Source of the DNA: Synergistaceae bacterium
GTDB taxonomy: Bacteria; Synergistota; Synergistia; Synergistales; Synergistaceae
Assembly (NCBI GenBank): GCA_031263445.1
Contig: JAISFV010000012.1
Span: 1 to 35,707 of the forward strand
DNA: 35,707 nucleotides
Direction of reading: 5' to 3'
Made by a program: the position numbers and the translations under genes. Of the stretch, positions 1-8,158 are shown piece after piece. The notes under the pieces are model-generated. The model saw only the letters and a program-made list of their open reading frames with translations. It was not told where the DNA came from and made no database searches. The first letter of the stretch is position 1, and every line of letters starts with the position of its first letter.

Positions 1-63
1 TTCTATCCGAAGCATCGCCCGCTCATATTCTTTATATAGTTGCCGGTTATAATCTGTCCCCAT
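1..63 (-). CDS. N-terminus of an unknown protein, cut by the left edge
   Basis: An ATG at 61-63 on the minus strand opens a frame that stays open to the window edge. It gives 21 residues beginning MGTDYNRQLYKEYE, charged and probably helical. The upstream minus-strand DNA is AT-rich, but I see no clear ribosome binding site. The residue style is reminiscent of transposase-type N-termini, but 21 residues cannot establish a family. Existence of the gene is plausible; function is unknown. Confidence 0.35.
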   Translation of the reverse strand, partial: MGTDYNRQLYKEYERAMLRIE

Positions 64-457
64 ATTATATATATCTTACGACTTAGACCTTATCTTTAGG
101 CCCTCCACTGTACTGTAACATTTCCTGCTGTCTTTTACTTTAAAAGGCTTGACTTTTTATGGCTGGTCTTTCCTGAAATTATGACTATGTAGGAATGGAC
201 TCCTGGGCGCTTCTTGATACTTACAAGTATCTGTTTCAAGACATTTATGCCTGGGCTATGCAAACAGGGACTGTCGAAATCAGCAAGAGCGGCAGGCAGT
301 TTTTCTCGTTGAATCGTTTCGGCACGGCGTTTCCTTTTATCGATAATCTGATCACGGCGTATCGCCAGATAAATAGCGCGGATATACCGTCTACCGCCGT
401 CATCCTTCCTCCGTCGTGGAAACTGAATTGGCATGAATCGTCGCTCTGGTAAGTCAA
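64..457. other. Stretch with no convincing gene
   Basis: Open frames exist on both strands here: about 85 codons on the plus strand from 195, and 70-99 codons on the minus strand. They overlap one another, have no ribosome binding site I can defend, and give no recognisable protein. Positions 64-180 are AT-rich and could hold a promoter for the left-edge gene. I see nothing else assignable. Confidence 0.4.
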
Positions 458-490
458 CAGGAGGCTCCTCCTTGATCTAGGGGCCTCCTG
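458..490 (-). terminator. Hairpin downstream of the OmpH-like gene
   Basis: CAGGAGGC at 458-465 pairs with GCCTCCTG at 483-490. Four further pairs inward, one of them G-T, give a 12 bp stem with a 9 nt loop. It lies about 20 bp past the stop codon of the minus-strand OmpH-like gene. The U-tract on the minus strand is poor (TTGACTT), so it may be a weak terminator or a 3'-end stabilising hairpin. Confidence 0.5.
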
Positions 491-510
491 CCTGCTTCAT
501 GCACGTCGGG

Positions 511-945
511 TTATTTCAGCTTTTTAAGCTCGCTTACCACTGCCTCGGTGAGATCCTGGCCGCCGTAAAAGATCAAAACCTTGTTGAGGACGATGGTAAT
601 GCCCTTGGATTTCGCCACGGCCTCGATGACATTGTTTATCTCCTCGGTGATCGGGTTCATCAGGCGGAGTTGCTCTTCGCCGCTCTCGCGCCGCGCCTTC
701 TCTGTTATCTCGTTCCTCTTGTCCGGATCCTTTTCCTTCTCAGCCGCCGCGCGCGCCTCGTCAGATTTTTTCGTGATGAACCCGTCAAGCTGCTTTTGCA
801 GCTCGTCGTACTTAGGGTGCGCCAGCAAAACCCTGGGCGAATCGATATAGCCAATCTTGTCCTCCGCCGCAGACGGAATTATCGTGAAAATACTTACAAT
901 CATCACGGCCAGAATAAACCTGATCGCGAAGTTCCTTATGAACAA
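511..945 (-). CDS. OmpH/Skp-family periplasmic chaperone
   Basis: The product is 144 residues with an N-terminal signal peptide (hydrophobic residues about 8-26, SAAE cleavage region). A mature part follows with the OmpH pattern: a short beta strand (KIGYIDSPRVL), a long charged coiled-coil arm rich in K/E/R (about 50-105), and a C-terminal strand region (ITIVLNKVLIFYGGQDLTEAVVSELKK). Family members are periplasmic holdases that escort unfolded outer-membrane proteins. The start codon is TTG at 943-945, supported by GGGAGGAG five bases upstream. The gene stands alone with its own promoter and lacks the usual bamA/lpxD neighbours. At 144 residues it is slightly shorter than E. coli Skp. Family assignment is good; the specific client role is inferred. 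Confidence 0.8.
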   Translation of the reverse strand: MFIRNFAIRFILAVMIVSIFTIIPSAAEDKIGYIDSPRVLLAHPKYDELQKQLDGFITKKSDEARAAAEKEKDPDKRNEITEKARRESGEEQLRLMNPITEEINNVIEAVAKSKGITIVLNKVLIFYGGQDLTEAVVSELKKLK

Positions 946-974
946 AATATCTCCTCCCAGCTCTATTTTTGAAA

Positions 975-1004
975 ATCATATTTAAAAACTACCGCCCGTA
1001 TCAA
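975..1004 (-). promoter_or_regulatory. Sigma70-type promoter for the OmpH-like gene
   Basis: Read on the minus strand, TTGATA (999-1004) and TATGAT (975-980) are separated by 18 bp. Each hexamer matches consensus at five of six positions. It sits 30 bp upstream of the TTG start, leaving a short leader that carries the ribosome binding site. Confidence 0.5.
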
Positions 1005-1278
1005 ATTACGCCAAACTCCCCTCAATGTAGTTAATTTTACCTTTAATGGATCGCATTGTCCATAGCCGCTGCATCATTCGATTCCGAGATAAGTCGATCG
1101 GTTTTTATTTTTTTCAGGGACATCGTTCGCGTCAGAAATCCAGATATTTTGCGCGGATTTTATTTTTGTAAAAAACTAAATCACTTATCGCGCCTGTATG
1201 GCCTTCCAAGATATTCCATTTTTTGGCTTTATCATATATATTTATCATGAGCCATAGGGCGAGCAATGCGGCTCGGAT
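1005..1278. other. AT-rich intergenic region without a supported gene
   Basis: Base composition is clearly more AT-rich than the flanking genes, especially 1140-1250. A 64-codon open frame on the plus strand (1056-1250) has no family signature or ribosome binding site. The region probably holds the promoter for the small gene and sixA downstream, but I cannot pick one pair of hexamers with confidence. Confidence 0.4.
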
Positions 1279-1626
1279 ATGTCAAGGCTGCCAGTTTGGC
1301 AGGATGGGGGCGTCGTAACCGTGATAATAACGATCGACATACTAAAGAAGATAAACGGTTCGATTGCCGCCGGGGAGTTCCTCTTGATGAGAGAAATAGC
1401 CAAGGAGTGCTGTCTGGACGAAAAGGTGCTGGAGGCCGTGTCGGGTGACCTCGGGAAGGAAATCTCGTCCATGGGCGTTTTCCTGAAGACCATTGATTTA
1501 TACATCATAGAGACGCGAAACAGGGTCAAGATGCTCAATGAATGCTATAAAGCCATTCAGAAACTCCAGATCGACAACGGCGTAATCAAAAAAACAGCGG
1601 ACGGCGACCCGCCGATCCTTTGGTAA
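1279..1626 (+). CDS. Small uncharacterised protein, probably co-transcribed with sixA
   Basis: I do not recognise this protein. From the ATG at 1279 it is 115 residues. A GTG at 1321, with a purine-rich GGATGGGGG about ten bases before it, would give a 101-residue product starting at the IITIDIL segment, and may be the true start. The body is mostly helical: residues about 38-60 look like a short helix-turn-helix-sized unit, and 70-100 form an amphipathic helix. There is no signal peptide, membrane segment or metal motif. Its stop lies 19 bp before the sixA start, suggesting one transcript. Codon choice is like the neighbours, which argues for a real gene. Confidence 0.55.
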   Translation: MSRLPVWQDGGVVTVIITIDILKKINGSIAAGEFLLMREIAKECCLDEKVLEAVSGDLGKEISSMGVFLKTIDLYIIETRNRVKMLNECYKAIQKLQIDNGVIKKTADGDPPILW

Positions 1627-1645
1627 GCCCTGGCAGGGATATTTC

Positions 1646-2155
1646 ATGAAGATTATACTGATGCGGCACGGAGACGCGGAAATCGGCGGTGTTGACTCCA
1701 AAAGGCGGCTGTCAGAAGAAGGCCGCAGGGAGGCCTGTCTTGCGGGAGAGTTTCTGCTGCGCCTGGGGGAAACGCCTGGCGCGATCCTCCACAGCGAACT
1801 GAGGCGGAGCGCCCAGACTGCCGAGATCGTAGCGCGGAGGCTCGGCAGCGGCGTAAGGACCTCGCTCTGTCACGGGCTGCTGCCTGGCGACCCCGTCTCG
1901 TCCTTCGCGGATCGGCTGCTCGAGGAGCAGGACGACGTGATGGCCGTGGGACACCAGCCGTTCGTCTCGAGCCTGGCGGCGTTTTTGCTGACAGGAACGC
2001 AGGACGGGCTGCGGATAAAGTTTCCTACAGGCGCGCTTGCCTCTCTTGAGCGTCTGCCGGAACCGTCTGGCAGTTCCGGCGTGCCTTGCTATTCGCTTCG
2101 TTTCCACGCTACGGCAAAATCGATCTCCCGCCTCGTGGGCGGCTGGGATCGGTAA
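1646..2155 (+). CDS. sixA: SixA-type phosphohistidine phosphatase
   Basis: This 169-residue single-domain protein belongs to the histidine phosphatase superfamily. The catalytic RHG motif is at residues 7-9 (H8 is the phosphate acceptor) followed by DAE. LRRSAQTAE near residue 52 supplies the second arginine, and VGHQPF carries the second histidine (H103). The small size, the GHQPF motif and the absence of an inserted helical cap match SixA, which dephosphorylates phosphohistidine on HPt domains or the phosphotransferase protein NPr. The target in this organism is unknown. The start ATG has a weak AGGGA-type ribosome binding site and follows the small unknown gene closely. Confidence 0.8.
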   Translation: MKIILMRHGDAEIGGVDSKRRLSEEGRREACLAGEFLLRLGETPGAILHSELRRSAQTAEIVARRLGSGVRTSLCHGLLPGDPVSSFADRLLEEQDDVMAVGHQPFVSSLAAFLLTGTQDGLRIKFPTGALASLERLPEPSGSSGVPCYSLRFHATAKSISRLVGGWDR

Positions 2156-2192
2156 ATCTGTGATTTTGCTCTTTCGCCGGCGATGAAAAAAG

Positions 2193-2263
2193 TATAAACT
2201 CCGAAATTAAAGTTCTGTCGTTTTTTCGATCCCCGGCGCGAAACGCGTTCGGGAGACTTTTTG
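2193..2263 (+). promoter_or_regulatory. nifJ leader with hairpin and T-tract just before the ribosome binding site
   Basis: A TATAAA box at 2193-2198 could be a -10 element, but no good -35 sits at normal spacing. Downstream, CCCGGCGCG-AAA-CGCG(T)TCGGG (about 2232-2253) forms a nine-pair stem with one bulge, followed by TTTTT at 2258-2262. The nifJ ribosome binding site begins only about five bases later. It could be the terminator of the sixA transcript or an attenuator-like leader element for nifJ. Confidence 0.35.
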
Positions 2264-2277
2264 CGGGAGGTAGCTTA

Positions 2278-5200
2278 ATGTCGACAAGACCCAAGGTAAC
2301 GCTTGACGGTAACGAGGCCGCTGCTTATGTAGCACACGCGACGAACGAGGTGATATCCATCTATCCGATAACCCCGTCGTCGAACATGGGCGAATGGGCG
2401 GATCAGTGGAGTTCAGAGGGGCGGCCCAACATCTGGGGGACGGTTCCGAGCGTAGTCGAGATGCAAAGCGAGGCGGGCGCGGCCGGCGCGTATCACGGGG
2501 CGCTCCAGAGCGGCGCGCTCGGGACGACGTTCACGGCGTCCCAGGGGTTGCTCCTGATGATCCCGAACATGTTCAAGATAGCCGGCGAGCTCACCAGCAC
2601 GGTGATGCACGTGTCGGCCAGGACGGTCGCGACGCACGCGCTCTCCATATTCGGCGACCACTCCGACGTGATGGCGACGCGTTCCACGGGCTGGGCCATG
2701 CTCTGCTCATCCTCCGTCCAGGAGGTCATGGACATGGCGCTGATCGCCCAGATGTCCGCGCTGGAGGGGCGCGTACCTGTCCTCCACTTCTTCGACGGTT
2801 TCCGCACGAGCCATGAGGTCATGAAGGTCGAGCAGATCGGCTACGATGACATGAGGGCGCTCATAGACAGAGATCTCGTCCACGAACACCGCCTCAGGGG
2901 GCTCACCCCTGACTGCCCCGAACTTCGCGGGTCGGCGCAGAACCCTGACACGTTTTTCCAGTCCCGTGAGGCCTGCTCGCCGTATTTCGCCGAGATGCCC
3001 GGCGTCGTGCAGAGCGCGATGGATCGCTTCGCCCTGCGCGTAGGCCGTAAGTACCGTCTTTTCGACTACTACGGCGCGCCTGACGCGACGCGTGTGATAG
3101 TCATCATGGGGAGCGGGGCGTATGTGGCGCGCGAGGCCGTCGAGCGCGCGGCTGCCGACGGCGCGAAGGTAGGCGTCATCGTCGTGCGGCTTTACAGGCC
3201 GTTCGACGCGTCGGCACTCCTGAACGCCCTGCCTGCGACAGTCCGATCAATAGCCGTCCTCGACCGCTGCAAGGAGCCTGGCGCGCCTGGTGAGCCGCTT
3301 TACATGGACGTGGCAGAGGCGCTCTCCGGTCGTCCGGAAATTTCCGTGACTGGCGGGCGTTACGGCCTGTCATCGAAGGACTTCACCCCTGCGATGGTAA
3401 AGGCGGTATTCGACGAGCTGAACAGCCTGGCGCCGAAAAACGGCTTCACGGTCGGTATCGACGACGATATATCGTTTAGCAGCCTGAAATATGACCCTCA
3501 CTACACGACGGAGGACCCGAAGTGCGTCCGCTGCCTCTTTTACGGGCTTGGCGCGGACGGCACGGTAGGCGCGAACAAGAACTCGATCAAGATAATCGGC
3601 GAGGACACGGACAACTACGCGCAGGGGTATTTCGAGTACGACTCGAAAAAGTCCGGCGGCATCACGACCAGCCACCTCCGCTTCGGCCCGAACCCTATCT
3701 ACGCGTCGTACTTCATCAGCAAGGCCAATTTCATAGCCTGTCACCAGTTTTCGTTCCTTGAGCGCTACGACATGCTCAAAAACGCCCTGGACGGCGCGAC
3801 ATTCCTCCTGAACAGCCCCTACGGCAGGGACGAGGTGTGGGGCAAGCTGCCCGTCACGGTGCAGAGGCAGATAATCGGGAAGCGGATAAAGCTGTACACG
3901 ATCGACGCCGTGACCATCGCGAAGGAGACCGGCATGGGCGGCCGCATCAACACGATCATGCAGACGTGCTTCTTCGCCATAAGCGGCGTCCTGCCCAAGG
4001 ACGTAGCCATTGACGCTATCAAGAAGTCCATAAAGAAGACCTACGGGCGGAAGGGCGACGAGGTGGTGCGCAAGAACATCGAGGCCGTGGACTCGACGCT
4101 GGCGAATCTCTTCGAGGTCGCGATCCCTTCGGAGGCTACCAGCGCGTTCGACATCAGGGACGCCGTGGCCGGCGACTCGCCCGCCTTTGTGAAAGAAGTC
4201 CTGGGGCCGATGATGGTCAACGAGGGGGACAAGCTCAAAGTCTCGCAGATGCCCGAGGACGGGAGTTACCCGACAGCCACGACCCAGTACGAGAAGCGCA
4301 ACGTGGCGATCGATATCCCGGCGTGGGATCCGTCCGTCTGCATCCAGTGCGGCAAGTGCGCGCTCGTCTGCCCTCACGCCACTATACGGGCCAAGGTTTA
4401 TGACGCGGACTTGCTCAAGGACGCGCCTGAGACGTTCAAGTCGGCCGACGCCAACTGGAAGAACTTCGCCGGGAAGAAATATACCGTCCAGGCAGCCCCG
4501 GAGGATTGCATCGGCTGCGGCCTCTGTGTGCAGAACTGCCCTGCGAAGAACAAGAACGAGCCAGGCAAGAAGGCGATCAACATGATGAGCCAGATCGAGC
4601 TGCGCGAGGCGGAGAAGGAGAACTGGGAGTTCTTCTTGGAGATACCGGACGTCGACCGCGGATTGCTGAACCACGGCGCTGTTAAGGACGTCCAGCTCCT
4701 GCATCCGCTCTTCGAGTTCTCCGGCGCTTGCGGCGGATGCGGCGAGACCCCGTACCTCAAGCTGCTCTCGTCGCTCTTCGGCGACAGGGCGCTCATCGCC
4801 AACGCGACGGGCTGCAGCTCCATCTACGGCGGCAACCTGCCGACGACGCCGTGGGCCACGAACGACGAGGGGAGAGGCCCGGCGTGGTCGAACTCGCTCT
4901 TTGAGGACTGCGCTGAGTTTGGCCTGGGCTTCCGCCTCACGCTGGACAAGCACCGCGAATACGCCGCAGAGCTCTTGGACAAGCTCTCTGGCTCGGTGGG
5001 CGAGGAACTCGCCAAGGAGATAACCGAGGCGGGGCAGGCAACGGAAAAGGAGATCGTGGAGCAGCGCGGCAGGGTCGAGGTTTTGAAAGAAAAGCTCGCC
5101 TGGCTCGACTGCCCCGAGGCCGAGGAACTCGCGTCCGTGGCCGACGCGCTCGTCAAGAAGAGCGTATGGTCCATAGGCGGGGACGGCTGGGCTTACGACA

Positions 5201-5811
5201 TAGGCTACGGCGGGCTGGATCATGTCCTTGCATCGGGCCGGAACATCAACATCCTTGTCCTGGACACCGAGGTCTACTCCAATACGGGAGGCCAGATGTC
5301 GAAATCGACGCCGCGCGGCGCCATCGCCAAGTTCGCGGCGGGCGGGAAGCGCCAGGGCAAAAAGGACCTGGCCCTCATGGCCATGGCGTATGGCTCCGTA
5401 TATGTCGGGCGCGTCGCGCTGGGCGCGAACGACGCCCACACGGTCAAGACGTTCCTGGAGGCGGAGGCTTACGACGGCCCGTCCATCATACTGGCCTACA
5501 GCCACTGCATCGCCCACGGCATCGAAATGCACTGCGGGCTGGAGCAGCAAAAGAAAGCCGTCGATTCGGGCCACTGGATCCTGATGCGCTACAACCCGGC
5601 GCTCATAGCCCAAGGGAAGAACCCGCTCACGATCGACAGCAAGGCGCCGACGCTGCCCCTGGCCGACTATATCTACAACGAAGTCCGTTACAAGGCGCTT
5701 CAGAAGGCGTCTCCGGATATCGCTGCCGCTCTCTTGGCCGAGGAAGAAAAGGAACTCAAGCTGAAGTGGCGCTACTACCAGCACCTGGCCGCAATGGACT
5801 ACGCGGGCTGA
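2278..5811 (+). CDS. nifJ: Pyruvate:ferredoxin (flavodoxin) oxidoreductase, single-chain
   Basis: A full-length 1177-residue homodimer-type PFOR. It oxidises pyruvate with CoA to acetyl-CoA and CO2 and passes electrons to ferredoxin, the central step of anaerobic pyruvate metabolism. Visible domains in order: N-terminal pyruvate-binding domain (AYVAHATNEVISIYPITPSS, residues 11-30), domain II (300-400), the gamma-type domain (about 430-630), a two-[4Fe-4S] ferredoxin domain (CIQCGKC from about 688 and CIGCGLC from about 744, each closed by a CP) and the TPP domain. The latter has proximal-cluster cysteines C818, C821, C846 and C1077, plus the TPP/Mg motif GGDGWAYDIG from 967. ATG start with GGGAGG eight bases upstream. 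It is monocistronic and ends at a strong hairpin. Confidence 0.97.
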   Translation: MSTRPKVTLDGNEAAAYVAHATNEVISIYPITPSSNMGEWADQWSSEGRPNIWGTVPSVVEMQSEAGAAGAYHGALQSGALGTTFTASQGLLLMIPNMFKIAGELTSTVMHVSARTVATHALSIFGDHSDVMATRSTGWAMLCSSSVQEVMDMALIAQMSALEGRVPVLHFFDGFRTSHEVMKVEQIGYDDMRALIDRDLVHEHRLRGLTPDCPELRGSAQNPDTFFQSREACSPYFAEMPGVVQSAMDRFALRVGRKYRLFDYYGAPDATRVIVIMGSGAYVAREAVERAAADGAKVGVIVVRLYRPFDASALLNALPATVRSIAVLDRCKEPGAPGEPLYMDVAEALSGRPEISVTGGRYGLSSKDFTPAMVKAVFDELNSLAPKNGFTVGIDDDISFSSLKYDPHYTTEDPKCVRCLFYGLGADGTVGANKNSIKIIGEDTDNYAQGYFEYDSKKSGGITTSHLRFGPNPIYASYFISKANFIACHQFSFLERYDMLKNALDGATFLLNSPYGRDEVWGKLPVTVQRQIIGKRIKLYTIDAVTIAKETGMGGRINTIMQTCFFAISGVLPKDVAIDAIKKSIKKTYGRKGDEVVRKNIEAVDSTLANLFEVAIPSEATSAFDIRDAVAGDSPAFVKEVLGPMMVNEGDKLKVSQMPEDGSYPTATTQYEKRNVAIDIPAWDPSVCIQCGKCALVCPHATIRAKVYDADLLKDAPETFKSADANWKNFAGKKYTVQAAPEDCIGCGLCVQNCPAKNKNEPGKKAINMMSQIELREAEKENWEFFLEIPDVDRGLLNHGAVKDVQLLHPLFEFSGACGGCGETPYLKLLSSLFGDRALIANATGCSSIYGGNLPTTPWATNDEGRGPAWSNSLFEDCAEFGLGFRLTLDKHREYAAELLDKLSGSVGEELAKEITEAGQATEKEIVEQRGRVEVLKEKLAWLDCPEAEELASVADALVKKSVWSIGGDGWAYDIGYGGLDHVLASGRNINILVLDTEVYSNTGGQMSKSTPRGAIAKFAAGGKRQGKKDLALMAMAYGSVYVGRVALGANDAHTVKTFLEAEAYDGPSIILAYSHCIAHGIEMHCGLEQQKKAVDSGHWILMRYNPALIAQGKNPLTIDSKAPTLPLADYIYNEVRYKALQKASPDIAAALLAEEEKELKLKWRYYQHLAAMDYAG

Positions 5812-5822
5812 ACTGACTGGAT

Positions 5823-5864
5823 CGTGCAGGGTCCCCCTGGATCGAACGGGGGGTTCCCTGCACG
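5823..5864. terminator. Strong hairpin between convergent nifJ and phosphatase genes
   Basis: CGTGCAGGG (5823-5831) pairs perfectly with CCCTGCACG (5856-5864). After one mismatch, a C5/G5 inner stem closes over a short loop. There is no T-tract on either side, but the position between two converging genes suggests a bidirectional transcription end or 3' stabiliser. Confidence 0.6.
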
Positions 5865-5872
5865 GCAAAAAT

Positions 5873-6517
5873 CTACAGGCTCTTCTGTTCCGGCAGGTCG
5901 AAGCCCATTCCGAGGTAATGCGCGTCGCCAAGCAGGTTGAGCCTTGGCGGGTGTCCTGCGCGCAGCTCCAGGACAGAGAGGCTGCAATTGGCTATGAGGA
6001 CGTTCCAGAAACAGGAAAGCGGCATATTCAGATAATGAAAAATGATCATCTTGATCGGGACATCGTGGGACACGACGCAGACATCCCCCCGGTATTTCGA
6101 CGCTAGGAGTTCGGCGGCTGCTACGGCGCGCTTTTCGACGTCGCGGAGCGATTCGCCACCTGCCCCTGGCATGACCACCGTGTGCGGCTCGGCGTGCCAG
6201 AGGTCGAAGAGCCTGGGCCATTGCTCTATGACCTCGCTCGTCAGGCGGGTCTCCCAGTCGCCGTGGCATATCTCGGTCAGCCCTTCCAGCTCCTCTACGA
6301 CAGGGCAGCCGCTCAGCTCCGCGATCTTCCGCGCCGTGACGGACGACCGCCTCAGCGGGCTGGTGGCTACCGCGTCGAAGCGCATGTCCTTCAGGAACTC
6401 GGCTGCCTTCATGCCCTGCTCGTAGCCGCGCTGTGACAGATCCGATTCCTTTTGCCCCTGGAACCGCCCCTCGGCGTTCCACTCGCTCTCCCCGTGTCTT
6501 ACCAGGAACAGCCTCAT
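5873..6517 (-). CDS. Histidine-phosphatase-family enzyme, probable phosphoserine phosphatase
   Basis: The 214-residue protein has the dPGM-like fold: LVRHGESEWN at residues 5-14 (H8 acceptor), SPLRRS near 53-58, the acidic residue in TEICHGDWE (E82) and the second histidine in VVSHD (H151). Such proteins act as phosphoglycerate mutases or general phosphatases. Its start codon overlaps the serA stop by four bases, and it is the last gene of an aminotransferase-serA-phosphatase operon. That argues for hydrolysis of O-phosphoserine, as in the metal-independent phosphoserine phosphatases described in Hydrogenobacter. The segment EPHTV...GGESL and the VSHDVP region resemble that group as I remember it. 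The classical HAD-type SerB is not in the window. Family is certain, substrate inferred. Confidence 0.75.
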   Translation of the reverse strand: MRLFLVRHGESEWNAEGRFQGQKESDLSQRGYEQGMKAAEFLKDMRFDAVATSPLRRSSVTARKIAELSGCPVVEELEGLTEICHGDWETRLTSEVIEQWPRLFDLWHAEPHTVVMPGAGGESLRDVEKRAVAAAELLASKYRGDVCVVSHDVPIKMIIFHYLNMPLSCFWNVLIANCSLSVLELRAGHPPRLNLLGDAHYLGMGFDLPEQKSL

Positions 6518-8157
6518 TTGTCCGGCTCTCCGTTCAATTTCACTGTCGCGGCCCAGATCATGTCCCCGTCCTTTTGCATCTGCGCCAGGAGGTCGTCCGA
6601 TACAGGAGCGTCTATCTGCATGACGGCCAGGGCCAGCCCGCTCGACTCCCTCCGCCCGAGGTTGAAGTTCGCGATGTTGACCGACGAGTCGCCCAGGAGC
6701 TTGCCGATCTTTCCGATCACGCCGGGCCTGTCATGGTTCTGGAATATCAGCAGATTCCCGTGCGGCACGAAGTCCACCCAGTAGTCGTTCATCTTCACGA
6801 TATGCTGCCTGCCCTCTTCCGTGATCGTCCCTGTGAGGGTAGCCACGGCATTTTGCGCCGTCACCTCCACCTCGATCAGGTTTCTGTATGCCTTCGACTC
6901 CCCGGTACCCTCCTCGATGGAGATCCCGCGCTCCTGAGCGAGTATCGGCGCGACCATATAGTTGACCTCGGGGCCGAGCGCTACCTCGAGCAGCCCCTTT
7001 ATGACGGCTATGGTGAAGGGGCGCATCGCGCCTCTGGGGAGGTCGTCCCCGACGAGTGCGTCCCCCCTCAGCATCACGCTGCATTTGCCAGGCGGGCCGT
7101 CGTTCTCGGTGAGCCTCCCGGCGAGTATGCCCATCTTCCGTGCCAGCCGGAGGTAATTTTTCTGCGTGTCGGAGAGCTGCTGCTCCATGAACGGCAGGTT
7201 GACGGCGTGTTCGTAGGGTTCGCCCCGCAGGGCAGCCAGCATGTTCGTGACCGCTATCCGCGCCACCTCCGTCTGCGCCTCGACCGTCGTGGCTCCCAGG
7301 TGAGGCGTCAGGACCACCTTGTCCGCTATCTCGCTGTCGAAGAGCGGGTTGTCGGCGGACGGCGGCTCCTGCGTGAACACGTCGAAAGCCGCGCCTGCGA
7401 TCCTCCCTTCCTTGAGGGCCTGGGCGCATGCAGCCTCGTCCACGATGCCGCCGCGCGCGCAGTTGACGATATACGAGCCGCGCTTCATCGCGCGGATCAT
7501 CTTCTCGTTTATGACGCAGTGCGTCTCCTTCGTGATAGGGACGTGAACGGTGACGACGTCCGCAAGGGAAAGCGCGCCCGCCAGGTCGTCTGCTTTCTGG
7601 ATTCCGGCGTCGGCCATCTTTTTGTCCGGCACGTACGGGTCTAACCCCGTGACCTCCATTCCAAACGCCCTGCATCGGAGCGCCACCTGCATCCCTATCC
7701 TGCCCATCCCTATGACGAGCGCCTTTTTCCCGTTGAGCTGCCTGCCCGTGAAGCGCTTTCTGTCCCACTCGCCGGCCCTGAGCGAGAAGAAGCCGTGCGG
7801 CGTCTTCCTGACGAGCGCCAGCATGAGGGCCATGGTCTGCTCTGCTGCCGCGAGGGTATTGCCCGTGGGGGCGTTTATAACGACGATGCCGCGCCGGCTC
7901 GCCTCCTGTAGGTCCACGTTGTCAACGCCGACCCCGGCGCGCGCTATGACCTTGAGCCTCAGCCCGCTCTCGATAGCCTCCTTGTCCATCGTCGTGCCGC
8001 TGCGCGTTATGATCGCGTCGTATTCGCCCAGGATTTTGTGCAGCTCCGGCTTCGAGAGCCCGGTTTTAACGTCGAGTTCCACGTCGGGCGACTCACGCAG
8101 GATTTTCAACCCCTCGTCGCCCAGCGCCTCTGGCACGAGAACCTTGAATCTGTCCAT
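6514..8157 (-). CDS. serA: D-3-phosphoglycerate dehydrogenase
   Basis: 547 residues, the long form of SerA: N- and C-terminal substrate lobes around a Rossmann NAD domain (GMGRIGMQV from residue 150), then an intervening ASB-type domain (about 320-470) and a C-terminal ACT domain (about 475-540, NHDRPGVIGKIGKLL). Catalytic residues visible are R235 (CARGG), E264 (TQEPP) and H286 (TPHLGA). It oxidises 3-phosphoglycerate to 3-phosphohydroxypyruvate, the first step of serine synthesis. The ACT domain suggests feedback control by serine, known in the family. The upstream aminotransferase stop lies one base before the serA ATG, so translation is probably coupled. Confidence 0.95.
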   Translation of the reverse strand: MDRFKVLVPEALGDEGLKILRESPDVELDVKTGLSKPELHKILGEYDAIITRSGTTMDKEAIESGLRLKVIARAGVGVDNVDLQEASRRGIVVINAPTGNTLAAAEQTMALMLALVRKTPHGFFSLRAGEWDRKRFTGRQLNGKKALVIGMGRIGMQVALRCRAFGMEVTGLDPYVPDKKMADAGIQKADDLAGALSLADVVTVHVPITKETHCVINEKMIRAMKRGSYIVNCARGGIVDEAACAQALKEGRIAGAAFDVFTQEPPSADNPLFDSEIADKVVLTPHLGATTVEAQTEVARIAVTNMLAALRGEPYEHAVNLPFMEQQLSDTQKNYLRLARKMGILAGRLTENDGPPGKCSVMLRGDALVGDDLPRGAMRPFTIAVIKGLLEVALGPEVNYMVAPILAQERGISIEEGTGESKAYRNLIEVEVTAQNAVATLTGTITEEGRQHIVKMNDYWVDFVPHGNLLIFQNHDRPGVIGKIGKLLGDSSVNIANFNLGRRESSGLALAVMQIDAPVSDDLLAQMQKDGDMIWAATVKLNGEPDK

Positions 8158-8158
8158 C

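Noticed and set aside
1056-1250. 64-codon plus-strand frame
   Set aside because: AT-rich intergenic DNA, no ribosome binding site and no homology I recognise.
3370-5931. 853-codon open frame antisense to nifJ
   Set aside because: A shadow of a strongly GC3-biased gene: Arg/Val/Leu/His-rich, no family signature, no ribosome binding site, while the plus-strand PFOR is complete and motif-perfect.
6433-7644. 403-codon plus-strand frame opposite serA
   Set aside because: Arg/His/Val-rich shadow frame; serA on the other strand has all catalytic residues.
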